NCBI GenBank assembly: GCA_016861345.1 | Contig: BOLD01000007.1 | Span: 124,001 to 188,000, forward strand | Source of the DNA: Oligoflexia bacterium | Lineage (GTDB): Bacteria; Bdellovibrionota; Bdellovibrionia; Bdellovibrionales; Bdellovibrionaceae | Length of the DNA stretch: 64,000 bases | Direction of reading: 5' to 3' | Shown here: positions 37,354 to 45,125 of the stretch, piece after piece | Layout of the letters: each line of letters starts with the position of its first letter | How positions within the stretch are numbered: the first letter of the stretch is position 1 | Program-made: the position numbers and the translations under genes | Notes under the pieces: model-generated | Told to the model about the DNA's origin: nothing | The model's input: only the letters and a program-made list of their open reading frames with translations | The model's database searches: none

Positions 37354-39075
37354 ATGCCCAGTAAGAAAGTCCTTTGGCGTTCTCGAGAAGAGGTCGCGGT
37401 TGAAAAAGGGCTTTCTTTGCCTTCTGGAGAGTTGCCCTATCTTATTCAAAAATTTCTACGAGCTCGGGAAGTAATTGATTCAGACGAAATAAAAAAAATG
37501 GTGTCAGCTCCCATCGGAGATTTAAAAGACCCCTCTTCAATTCACGGTTTAGACCAAGCGGTTCAAAGGATCATCAAGGCACAAGAGGCAAATGAAAAAA
37601 TTTGTATTTATGCTGATTTTGATTTGGATGGAACGTCAGGATTGGCACTGCTCTATGAGGGATTAGAGGCCCTCGGGTTTCATAATTTAATTTATTACCA
37701 GCCAAAGAGATTATCTGAGGGTTATGGATTTCATCCCCATGCAGTAGAAGACCTTTCCAATCAGGGAGTTTCACTGATTATTACAGTAGATGTGGGAATC
37801 ACTGCTTTAGAGGCTGTTCAAACAGCAAAAGAAAAAAATATTGATGTCATCATTACGGATCACCATCAACCAGCTGAGACCTTGCCTGTGGCTCAAGTGA
37901 TTGTTAATCCCAACCTACCAACAGATCAGTCTGGATTGGGATATCTTTGTGGTGCTGGGGTTGCCTTTTATCTCTTAAGAAACTTAAAGAAAAAATTAAT
38001 AGAATTGAACTTGGCAAAAGATGGAGATTTGGATTTAAAAAAATCTCTTGAGTTTTTCACAATCGGGACGCTGACAGATATGGTCCCCTTAGTGGGAGAT
38101 AATCGTATTTTAGTAAAGCACGGCCTTATTTACTTAGAAAAAACAGAACGGCCAGGGTTAAGGTGTCTTCTCAATTCATTGGGGTTAACAGGTCGGCCAT
38201 TGACAAGTCAGGATGTTTCTATCCGATTTGCTCCCAAGCTAAATGCGCTCTCAAGAATGGAAGAGGGGATTTTGCCCATTCATATTTTTCTTGAGAAAGA
38301 TGTAGAGCAAGCTAAATTAATGGTGACTCAGGTTTTGGACAGTAATCAACATCGAGTGGATCATCAACAGTCAGGTGAGTTAGAGGCCTTTGAGAAAATC
38401 AAATCCTGGACTTTCGACAAATTTATTTTTGTTTCATCTCCTCAATTTCATAAAGGTGTCTTGGGTTTAATCGCGACTAAGGTAGCCCAACAAATGAACA
38501 AACCAACTTTTGTTGGAGTGGAAGTCGATGGAGTTATTATGGGTTCAGCACGGGCACCAAATCCCGACTGGAATGTCTTAGCTGCACTGACCGCCACATC
38601 AGGGATCTTAAATCGATTTGGCGGTCATTACTCAGCGGCAGGTTTTGAATTAAATCAAAAATACAAAGAAAGTTTTATTCAGGGTTTGCACGAGCATTTT
38701 GAAGTCGAGGGCTCTGAGCTTCGACCACGAATTGTGGAATATGATTGCAATCTCCAACTTCATGAAGTGACGACCAGTTTAATGAGGTGGTTAGATGTTT
38801 TAGGGCCTTATGGGCAGGCTTTCCCGCCTCCCTTATTTGCGATGACTGATTTGATTGTGGGACAGGTCTATGCGCTGAAGGGAAATCATAAAAAATTGAT
38901 GTTTTTTGATAAGGATAGACAAAATAAATCTGAAGCGCTGTATTTTTCAGCACCAGAATGGATTGATAAAACATTGATTAATCAAAGTGTTCGGGTTTTG
39001 GTCGAGCCACAATGGAATTATTTTTCAGGTAATTTAAATTTACAATTATTGATTCGAGAAATGGTCATTAATTAA
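37354..39075 (+). CDS. recJ: single-stranded-DNA-specific 5'-3' exonuclease RecJ
   Basis: The 573-residue enzyme degrades single-stranded DNA 5' to 3' in recombination and mismatch repair. DHH-superfamily motifs are present: YADFDLDGTSG (about 88-98), IITVDVGI (about 141), the namesake ITDHHQPAETLPVA (about 166-179) and the DHHA1 domain with LNRFGGHYSAAGFELN (about 416-431). An OB-fold region follows, from about 455 to the end. It is 13 bases downstream of secF, in the common secDF-recJ arrangement. Confidence 0.95.
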   Translation: MPSKKVLWRSREEVAVEKGLSLPSGELPYLIQKFLRAREVIDSDEIKKMVSAPIGDLKDPSSIHGLDQAVQRIIKAQEANEKICIYADFDLDGTSGLALLYEGLEALGFHNLIYYQPKRLSEGYGFHPHAVEDLSNQGVSLIITVDVGITALEAVQTAKEKNIDVIITDHHQPAETLPVAQVIVNPNLPTDQSGLGYLCGAGVAFYLLRNLKKKLIELNLAKDGDLDLKKSLEFFTIGTLTDMVPLVGDNRILVKHGLIYLEKTERPGLRCLLNSLGLTGRPLTSQDVSIRFAPKLNALSRMEEGILPIHIFLEKDVEQAKLMVTQVLDSNQHRVDHQQSGELEAFEKIKSWTFDKFIFVSSPQFHKGVLGLIATKVAQQMNKPTFVGVEVDGVIMGSARAPNPDWNVLAALTATSGILNRFGGHYSAAGFELNQKYKESFIQGLHEHFEVEGSELRPRIVEYDCNLQLHEVTTSLMRWLDVLGPYGQAFPPPLFAMTDLIVGQVYALKGNHKKLMFFDKDRQNKSEALYFSAPEWIDKTLINQSVRVLVEPQWNYFSGNLNLQLLIREMVIN

Positions 39076-39100
39076 TACTGTAGCTGATGTGGGTGGTAGC

Positions 39101-39391
39101 ATGAAGAAGAGCGCAAAAAAAACAACAAAAAAATCATTAAAGAAAATATCTCGAACGAAAAAAATTAAGAAAAATATTGATCAAGTTCTTTCTCAGGTCA
39201 GCCCTAAGCTCAAGGCTCAAGTGCTGCAATTGAAAAACCTTGTTGACCAGCAAAAAACCCACCTTCAGGGCTTGTCCGCCTTGGGTTTGAAAATTCTCGA
39301 AAATGCCGAGAAAGTTCGCAAAGAGATTTCTCAAAGTCGTGTTGTTAAAAAAACGGTTCAGTCGACAAAAAAGAGATATAAAAAAACATGA
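39101..39391 (+). CDS. small lysine-rich basic protein
   Basis: From ATG 39101 the product has 96 residues. The N-terminal 20 are almost all Lys, Ser, Thr and Ala (MKKSAKKTTKKSLKK), resembling histone H1-like or nucleoid-associated tails. The middle (about 30-75) could form an amphipathic helix, and the C-terminus is basic again. Its last four bases overlap queC, so it sits inside the recJ-queC transcription unit. DNA or RNA binding is plausible from charge, but no domain is recognised. Confidence 0.65.
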   Translation: MKKSAKKTTKKSLKKISRTKKIKKNIDQVLSQVSPKLKAQVLQLKNLVDQQKTHLQGLSALGLKILENAEKVRKEISQSRVVKKTVQSTKKRYKKT

Positions 39392-40059
39392 AAAGTGTTG
39401 TTTTGCTGAGCGGGGGATTAGATTCAACGGTGAATCTTCATGAGGCTCACCGACAGGGCCAAGTTTTACTTGTATTGACCTTTGACTATGGCCAAAGAGC
39501 CGCACAAAAAGAAATCGACATTTCTCAAGCAATTTGCAGAAAGCTAGGTTTGCTTCATCAAGTGATCAGACTTGATTTTTTTAAGCAGTTTGGCCAGTCC
39601 AGTCTTTTAGATAAAAGCCAAAACATTCCGACCGGGGGTCAAGTTCAGATTGATGATTTAAAAACCTCACAAGCGACTGCAAAATCTGTCTGGGTGCCCA
39701 ATCGAAATGGTATTTTTTTGAACATTGGAGCAGGTTTTGCTGAGGCCTTAAATGCAGAGACTGTCGTCCCAGGATTTAATGCCGAAGAAGCTACGACATT
39801 TGCGGATAACTCGACGGAATATCTTCAAGCCTTAACCCGATCTTTTTCGTATTCGACTCGAAATAAGATCCAGGCGCATTGCTTTACAGATCGGCTGACG
39901 AAGACAGAGCTAGTGGCACGAGGAAAAGAGTTGGGTGTGGATTTTAGTTTAATTTGGCCCTGTTACCATAGCGGCGAAAAATGGTGTGGCCAGTGCGAAT
40001 CCTGCCAAAGAGCGAAGCGAGCATTGGAAAAAAATCAAATTCAGTGGAGTGGTCTATGA
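39388..40059 (+). CDS. queC: QueC, 7-cyano-7-deazaguanine synthase
   Basis: The 223-residue ATP-dependent enzyme converts 7-carboxy-7-deazaguanine to preQ0 in queuosine synthesis. It shows the PP-loop SVVLLSGGLDSTVNL (about 3-17), FDYGQRAAQKEI (about 33-44), VPNRNGIFLNIG (about 93-104) and the zinc site around WCGQCESCQRAK (Cys near 191-213). The start overlaps the lysine-rich gene, and the stop overlaps the DUF366-like gene. With queA and tgt it gives three of the queuosine steps in one 8-kb cluster. queD, queE and queF are not in the window. Confidence 0.95.
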   Translation: MKSVVLLSGGLDSTVNLHEAHRQGQVLLVLTFDYGQRAAQKEIDISQAICRKLGLLHQVIRLDFFKQFGQSSLLDKSQNIPTGGQVQIDDLKTSQATAKSVWVPNRNGIFLNIGAGFAEALNAETVVPGFNAEEATTFADNSTEYLQALTRSFSYSTRNKIQAHCFTDRLTKTELVARGKELGVDFSLIWPCYHSGEKWCGQCESCQRAKRALEKNQIQWSGL

Positions 40060-40616
40060 TAAAAACAAAATGGATTGATGACGTTATCAAGTACGATGGC
40101 ACTCAATTAAAATCGCTTTATGCTTATTTGCAGCACGGTATTCTTGGAAACTCAGTCATCGCCTGGCGGGGGCCTTGTGAAATTGATTTTGATCACATGG
40201 TGGATGGAGAAGATCTTTTGGATCAATCTCAAATCTGCGGTGACGACATGGTGCATTTTATTTTTGAACTTTTTGATCAATCCCTTTTCTCAGCAGTCAA
40301 CCTGCAAAGACTTTTTGCCAGCTCAGTGAAGGATGTTATCTCTGAAATGACTAAGGGAAAGATTCAACTTCGACGAGAAGGGGATGATTTGTATTTGGAG
40401 AAAAAGAAATTCAGTATCTCCATTGCGGCCCGTAGTCCAAATTCGGTCATGATCCACTTTGCAGTGAATATTGTCACAGATGGTACTCCGGTCCCGACTG
40501 TGTGTTTGGAGGATTTTGAGATTAATCCTCAGAATTTTGCGAAACTATGTCTTGAAAAAGTCGAAGTAGAATTAAATTCTATTTTTGAAGCGACCTGGAA
40601 GGTCAGATCAGTATAA
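40056..40616 (+). CDS. DUF366-like protein linked to queC
   Basis: The protein is taken from ATG 40056, which overlaps the queC stop; an upstream start at 39981 inside queC is unlikely. It has 186 residues and no signal peptide. The N-terminus (KYDGTQLKS, then HGILGNSVIAWRGPCEI near residues 28-44, and MVDGEDL) matches what I remember of the DUF366 family, cytoplasmic proteins of unknown function. Direct coupling to queC suggests a role in deazaguanine metabolism, but that is inference. No catalytic motif is obvious. Confidence 0.65.
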   Translation: MIKTKWIDDVIKYDGTQLKSLYAYLQHGILGNSVIAWRGPCEIDFDHMVDGEDLLDQSQICGDDMVHFIFELFDQSLFSAVNLQRLFASSVKDVISEMTKGKIQLRREGDDLYLEKKKFSISIAARSPNSVMIHFAVNIVTDGTPVPTVCLEDFEINPQNFAKLCLEKVEVELNSIFEATWKVRSV

Positions 40617-40623
40617 ATTTGGA

Positions 40624-40956
40624 TCAGCTTCTAAAAATAAAGTAAACAGCCCCCAGTAAGCATAAACTGGCCCAGAGATAATCCAGCTTCAGGGGCTCAT
40701 TCATGTACCAGATGCTAAATCCCGCAAAGACAATCATTGTGATCACTTCTTGAGTGATTTTCAGTTGTGCCAAACTCAAGGACTCAAATCCCATACGATT
40801 TGCAGGAACTTGAAGGCAGTATTCAAAAAAAGCAATTCCCCAGCTGGCTAATATAGCCCAGTAAAGTGGGGATTCTTTTAAAGTTTTAAGGTGGCCGTAC
40901 CAGGCAAAGGTCATAAAGATATTCGATAGAAAAAGTAAGCCAATGGCTGAGTACAT
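40624..40956 (-). CDS. DMT-family small membrane protein (DUF486)
   Basis: The 110-residue protein has four predicted helices. The pattern FAWYGHLK (about 17-24) together with the central YCLQVPANRMG segment (about 47-57) is typical of the DUF486 branch of the drug/metabolite transporter superfamily. Half-size members probably work as dimers. The substrate is unknown. It lies two bases downstream of the Na/Pi cotransporter gene and is co-transcribed with it. Confidence 0.85.
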   Translation of the reverse strand: MYSAIGLLFLSNIFMTFAWYGHLKTLKESPLYWAILASWGIAFFEYCLQVPANRMGFESLSLAQLKITQEVITMIVFAGFSIWYMNEPLKLDYLWASLCLLGAVYFIFRS

Positions 40957-40958
40957 GA

Positions 40959-42566
40959 TTAAGACCTCTGGTTATAAGCATGCGTGCAGAGCAGGCTGGC
41001 AATGCGTTTGTATTCGCTTAAGAGATCTAAGTGAATGGAGCTTGTATTGATAGACTCTCTCATGCCTCTGTTCAGGCGGCTGATGTGTTTTTCACGCATT
41101 GAGATTTCCACTTTGGCAAGATTTCTCTTCAGCTGAATTGTTTGCTCACAAAGTTCACGATTATTAAAGGCATTAATAGCGGTCATGGCTACTTTGACGA
41201 CTTCGTCGTGCATGGTTTTAAGTTCGCTCCAGCCTTCGTCAGAAAACTCAAGTCGAAGAGCATTTTTCTTAATCGCAAGAGTGATAATGTTAATGTCAAT
41301 CGCATCCGCGGCCCGCTCAAGGTCACTTAGGAACATGATCATATCCATTATGTTTTGGTGAACAGCTGTGTTGGATTTGTTGGCATGATCAAGAAGGAAC
41401 ATTTTTGTTTCGCGGTAAAGAAAGTCAACCTTGTTGTCTCGTTCTTTGATGGATTCAATGAGCGTGGGATCAGAATTTTGAAAAAGTTTTGCTGAGTCTT
41501 GAATCATTGAGAGCACGATGTCGGCCATGCGCATGATTTCTCGGTTGGCGTACGACACGGCCAGGGCGCTAGACTGGTAATTGTTCATGCTTAAGAATTC
41601 AGTGGCAAACTCGTCTTTGGAGCTTTTTGGAAAAAGCTTTTCGATAAATTTTGCTCCAGGTTTGATGAAGGGGAAAAATATGCCAGCGCTGATAATATTC
41701 AAGATCATGTGGCCATTGGCGATGGATCGAGATATTCCACCGTTAAGATGGTCTAGGGTCTGTAGAAAATAATTATGAAGGGGTTCAATTAGAAAGATAG
41801 CGACGCTTAATGTTTTGTAGAAAAAGTGCGCCCAGGCAACTTGACGTCCGATGTAGTTCGATCCCACGGCGGCGATAAGGGCTGTGGAAGTGGTTCCAAT
41901 ATTAGCTCCGTAGACCCAAAAAAGAGCATCATTCAGAGAGATGGCCCCAACTTGTGCAAGGCTCATGGCAATACCAATGGTGACAGCACTTGAGTGCACA
42001 AAGGCACAGAAGGTCATTGAGATCAAAAGAGAGAGATGGGGATTTTCCTGTAAGGTTTTAAGAAAAGCTTTAATTTGTTCGTTTGCGGCATAGTGGTGGG
42101 CTGCATTTGAAATCATTCCCAGTCCCATGAAGAGTAGGGCAAATCCCATAAAGACCAGTGAGAAATTCTTGATCCCAGGTTTTTTAGCAACAAAATAAAA
42201 TGTAAAAGCAATAGCGAAGGCAGGTAGGGCATATTGACTCAGATTAAAAGAAATAATTTGTACTGTCAGGGTTGAGCCAATGGCTGTTCCAATGATGACA
42301 CCCATGACTTGGGGTAGGGTGATCACTTTTGCGGAACCTAATCCGACAAGCATTGAGGTGACTGCTCCGGAGCTTTGTAAAAGGGTCGTTAAAGAAATGC
42401 CAACCACGATGGCGAGAATGTGAGAATTGGAAAGTTTATTCATGAGTGCCGTGATTCTTGAGGCCATTAATTTTTCAAGAGCTTGGCTGGCCATGGTCAT
42501 GCCGTACATGAAAATAGCAACACCAGCGACAAGGATGACAAAATATGAGTTTTGTAAATCAATCAT
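40959..42566 (-). CDS. Na+/phosphate cotransporter-family protein with PhoU-like C-terminus
   Basis: The 535-residue protein has an N-terminal transport domain (about 1-310) with the two inverted NaPi-II signatures: LLQSSGAVTSMLVGLGSA (about 61-78) and AFVHSSAVTIGIAMSLA (about 188-204). The C-terminal 200 residues form a helical PhoU-like domain with repeated acidic pairs. It should import phosphate with sodium across the inner membrane. It is divergent from the Nudix gene with only 57 bases between the starts. Confidence 0.9.
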   Translation of the reverse strand: MIDLQNSYFVILVAGVAIFMYGMTMASQALEKLMASRITALMNKLSNSHILAIVVGISLTTLLQSSGAVTSMLVGLGSAKVITLPQVMGVIIGTAIGSTLTVQIISFNLSQYALPAFAIAFTFYFVAKKPGIKNFSLVFMGFALLFMGLGMISNAAHHYAANEQIKAFLKTLQENPHLSLLISMTFCAFVHSSAVTIGIAMSLAQVGAISLNDALFWVYGANIGTTSTALIAAVGSNYIGRQVAWAHFFYKTLSVAIFLIEPLHNYFLQTLDHLNGGISRSIANGHMILNIISAGIFFPFIKPGAKFIEKLFPKSSKDEFATEFLSMNNYQSSALAVSYANREIMRMADIVLSMIQDSAKLFQNSDPTLIESIKERDNKVDFLYRETKMFLLDHANKSNTAVHQNIMDMIMFLSDLERAADAIDINIITLAIKKNALRLEFSDEGWSELKTMHDEVVKVAMTAINAFNNRELCEQTIQLKRNLAKVEISMREKHISRLNRGMRESINTSSIHLDLLSEYKRIASLLCTHAYNQRS

Positions 42567-42623
42567 GATAACATCGCATTCTTACTTGCCTTTTCGGCAG
42601 GGTCAAAGAGATCATTAATACTT

Positions 42624-43028
42624 ATGCAGAATATTTTTATTAAAGTGGTTGCTGCCCTTTTTAGAAGAAAGAATCAGGGGCAAGACGAGGTCCTGATTTT
42701 GAGACGTGGTCCAGGTGGGTCAGGGGCTGGAATGTGGGAATTTCCCGGCGGTAAAGTGGAAGCAGGAGAGTCCGACTCAGCCGCGCTGAGAAGAGAGATT
42801 GAAGAAGAGCTTTCCATCCAGATTAAGGTCGGTATCTGTGTCGGAAATGTACAGCATTGTTATCCACAGAAAAATATCGAATTATGGCTTTACGAAGTAG
42901 ACTCATGGAGTGGAGACTTTGTTCTTCGTGAGCATGACCGTATGCAATGGGTGTCTCATTCTGAGATATGTCATTACACATTAGCTCCGGCGGATATTCC
43001 TTTTATTGACAAAGTCTTCCAAAAATAG
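42624..43028 (+). CDS. MutT-like Nudix hydrolase
   Basis: The 134-residue enzyme carries a complete Nudix box from Gly 43 to about residue 64: GGKVEAGE, then REIEEELSI, with the catalytic Glu residues at 58, 60 and 61. The small size and the N-terminal KVVAALFRRKN pattern resemble MutT, which hydrolyses oxidised dGTP. The C-terminal half lacks any domain seen in the fused MutT/thiamine synthase proteins. The substrate is not certain. Confidence 0.85.
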   Translation: MQNIFIKVVAALFRRKNQGQDEVLILRRGPGGSGAGMWEFPGGKVEAGESDSAALRREIEEELSIQIKVGICVGNVQHCYPQKNIELWLYEVDSWSGDFVLREHDRMQWVSHSEICHYTLAPADIPFIDKVFQK

Positions 43029-43112
43029 CTTGCACATTCTCCAAGAGAGACAGACTGCTTAGTTTTTGATTTTTTGTTCATGCAACCTCTTTAATAATGA
43101 GATAATAAAAAA

Positions 43113-43727
43113 ATGGAAGTCTTTGTTTTCCCGCTTGCCCAGGTGCTTCTTTATCCGAGTTCGGCGAAGCCTTTGTTAATTACAGAGCCCCGCTACATTC
43201 AAATGGTTCATGATGCAATTGAAACAAACACGGCAATAGCGATTGGTTTTGTCGATGAACCCAATCAGGAATATGTTTATCGAGCTGGTGAAAATCTACG
43301 ATTTGTTCGCCAAGTTGTGGGGTATGGAAAACCTCTTTTGATTGAAGAGCGTGAGGATGGAAGTTTAGTGATTTTTCTTCAGGGGCGAGGTAAAGCTGTT
43401 CTTGGAAAAGTGATCGCTCGAGATGTGCCCTACATTGTTTGCGAAGCCACTCCACAAGAAGAAAATATGGACATTTCACCTGAGGCTTTCCAGAATTTTT
43501 TAACTATGCATCGGGTTTTGATTTCGTGGATGAAGAAGCATGTGCCAGATGCAGATTCTCGTGAGCAATACCTCAGTCATTTAAAAACTCCAGATCAAAT
43601 CATTGGGTGTTATGCGACCTATTTGATCGCAGACAAAGATATGCAGCAATTGGTTTTAGAAACGAATGATATCAATGAAAAGATCAATATTGTCTCAGGA
43701 CTGATTGCATCTGGTGAGCTGGTATAA
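43113..43727 (+). CDS. Lon N-terminal-domain protein
   Basis: The 204-residue protein resembles the substrate-recognition domain of Lon without the ATPase or protease parts. It begins EVFVFPLAQVLLYPSSAKPLLITEPRY, the usual strand pattern PLxxxVLFPG... with ...EPRYxxMV. GYGKPLLIEEREDGSLVIFLQGRGK (about 70-94) is also typical. Stand-alone members are common and their role is unclear; they may act as adaptors. It sits between the Nudix and cation-efflux genes, 15 bases before the latter. Confidence 0.85.
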   Translation: MEVFVFPLAQVLLYPSSAKPLLITEPRYIQMVHDAIETNTAIAIGFVDEPNQEYVYRAGENLRFVRQVVGYGKPLLIEEREDGSLVIFLQGRGKAVLGKVIARDVPYIVCEATPQEENMDISPEAFQNFLTMHRVLISWMKKHVPDADSREQYLSHLKTPDQIIGCYATYLIADKDMQQLVLETNDINEKINIVSGLIASGELV

Positions 43728-43742
43728 TAAACTTCTTAGTCT

Positions 43743-44648
43743 ATGGGGCATCACGATTGTCACGACCACCATCATCATCACCATCACGCAACCAAGCGAA
43801 TTGGCTTTGCTTTTTTTTTGAATTTTAGTTTCGCGCTGGTTGAGATTTTTGGTGGGATTTGGGTGAACAGTGTGGCCATACTTTCAGATGCGATTCATGA
43901 TCTGGGGGACTCGCTGGCTTTGGGACTGGCGTGGATTCTTGAAAAAAAGTCTCATGGGAAAAGTACAGACAGTTATTCTTATGGGTTTCGTAGACTTTCC
44001 ATCGTATCAGCTTTTTTTACAGCAGGGGTTTTGATCCTTGGTTCTTGTTTGGTTATTTATCAATCTGTTGTGCGTATTCTTCATCCAGAACCGGCAGACG
44101 CTGTGGGGATGATGGGTTTTGCCGTTTTGGGTATCATTGTGAATGGGGCTGCATTTTTTAAATTAAATGGTGGAAACTCACATAATGAAAATGCTTTAAA
44201 ATGGCATTTGATTGAAGATGTGATGGGGTGGGTTATCGTTCTGATCGGTGCCATCATTATGAAGTTTGCTGACCTGCCTTTACTTGATCCGATTTTAGGT
44301 CTGGGTCTAGCGATTTGGATATTGTTCAATGTGATTAAAGGCCTAAAGAAAACAATTGATGTTTTTCTGCAGGCGGTACCTGAAGATTTATCACTTACGG
44401 TTCTGACGAGAAGATTGAAGCAGGTGCCTGGAGTTGAGGATTTGCACCACTTGCATTTGTGGACTATGGATGGAGAGGCGCATATATTTACAGCTCATGT
44501 TGTGATGAAAGAGGCGTTGACTTCAGATCAAGTGATTCGCCTCAAGTGTCAAATGAAGGATATCTTATTAAAAGAGTATAAAATAAAAGAGGCCACATTG
44601 GAGTTTGAGTGGCCTCTTGAAACTTGCAATGATCTGACTCACGATTAA
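43743..44648 (+). CDS. cation diffusion facilitator (Zn/Co/Cd efflux, CzcD/ZitB-like)
   Basis: The 301-residue protein has six helices. Metal-site residues are present in helix 2 (SDAIHDLGDSLALG, about 49-62) and helix 5 (HLIEDVMGWVIV, about 154-165), the HxxxD and ...D patterns. A soluble C-terminal domain (from about 205) contains HHLHLWTMDGEAH. The N-terminus has seven consecutive histidines within residues 3-16, a likely metal-sensing or buffering tail. It exports divalent metals in exchange for protons. Zinc is the likeliest substrate, but this is not proven by sequence. Confidence 0.92.
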   Translation: MGHHDCHDHHHHHHHATKRIGFAFFLNFSFALVEIFGGIWVNSVAILSDAIHDLGDSLALGLAWILEKKSHGKSTDSYSYGFRRLSIVSAFFTAGVLILGSCLVIYQSVVRILHPEPADAVGMMGFAVLGIIVNGAAFFKLNGGNSHNENALKWHLIEDVMGWVIVLIGAIIMKFADLPLLDPILGLGLAIWILFNVIKGLKKTIDVFLQAVPEDLSLTVLTRRLKQVPGVEDLHHLHLWTMDGEAHIFTAHVVMKEALTSDQVIRLKCQMKDILLKEYKIKEATLEFEWPLETCNDLTHD

Positions 44649-44939
44649 TTAGCGAACAACATTCTGATAAGATTCAGAAACAATATTACCCTGAACCGAA
44701 CTATAAACAGTGTATCCAGAGTCAGTCTGCTGCTTAATGCCAGACGCATAATTGCCAAGAGAGGCCGAAACAGTATATCCACCTGTGGTGGTCTCATTTT
44801 GCTTTGATCCAGAAACAAAACCAGTTAAAGTACCCATCATTGGCGTTGTGGATCGCTGTGTCTCATCAGTAATGTTACCGCCAACGGAGCAGGCCGATAA
44901 CCCAAGGCCAATTAAAGCAAAGAGAATTATTTTATTCAT
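44649..44939 (-). CDS. small lipoprotein of unknown function
   Basis: The 96-residue product has a lipobox LSAC (Cys 17). The mature part is rich in Ser, Thr, Gly, Tyr and Gln, with alternating polar/hydrophobic residues and loosely repeated segments (TGGYTVSASLGNYASG and SGYTVYSSVQGNIVS). These suggest short beta-hairpins. No cysteines remain after lipidation. It abuts the cation-efflux gene convergently. A sequence resembling a sigma28 promoter lies upstream on its strand. Confidence 0.7.
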   Translation of the reverse strand: MNKIILFALIGLGLSACSVGGNITDETQRSTTPMMGTLTGFVSGSKQNETTTGGYTVSASLGNYASGIKQQTDSGYTVYSSVQGNIVSESYQNVVR

Positions 44940-44968
44940 AGAAAAACTCCTATCTTACGACATTGTTC

Positions 44969-44995
44969 TTATCGGTAGATCCTATGGAAAAGTTA
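44969..44995 (-). promoter_or_regulatory. sigma28 (FliA)-like promoter for the small lipoprotein gene
   Basis: On the minus strand TAAC, 15 bases, ACCGATAA matches the FliA consensus TAAA-N15-GCCGATAA at 10 of 12 positions. It ends 30 bases before the ATG at 44939. If real, the lipoprotein is co-regulated with motility genes. Confidence 0.45.
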
Positions 44996-45022
44996 AGCTT
45001 TGGGCCGACCATTTTTGACGAT

Positions 45023-45057
45023 TGTCTCATTTTTAGACAGGGAAAAAATGCTATATC
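45023..45057 (+). promoter_or_regulatory. shared motif TGTYTC-N22-CTATATC, copy 1
   Basis: The 17-base element TGTCTCATTTTTAGACA (arms TGTCT/AGACA) is followed after 11 bases by CTATATC, which could be a -10 region. It lies 68 bases before the start of a secreted protein gene. An identical 17-mer with identical spacing is found at 57466-57500. Confidence 0.55.
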
Positions 45058-45125
45058 AAATATACGCATGGAATAGATCCTGCTAGGTGACTTTCGGAGT
45101 TTTTTAAAACCCAAGAGGTGTGTTT

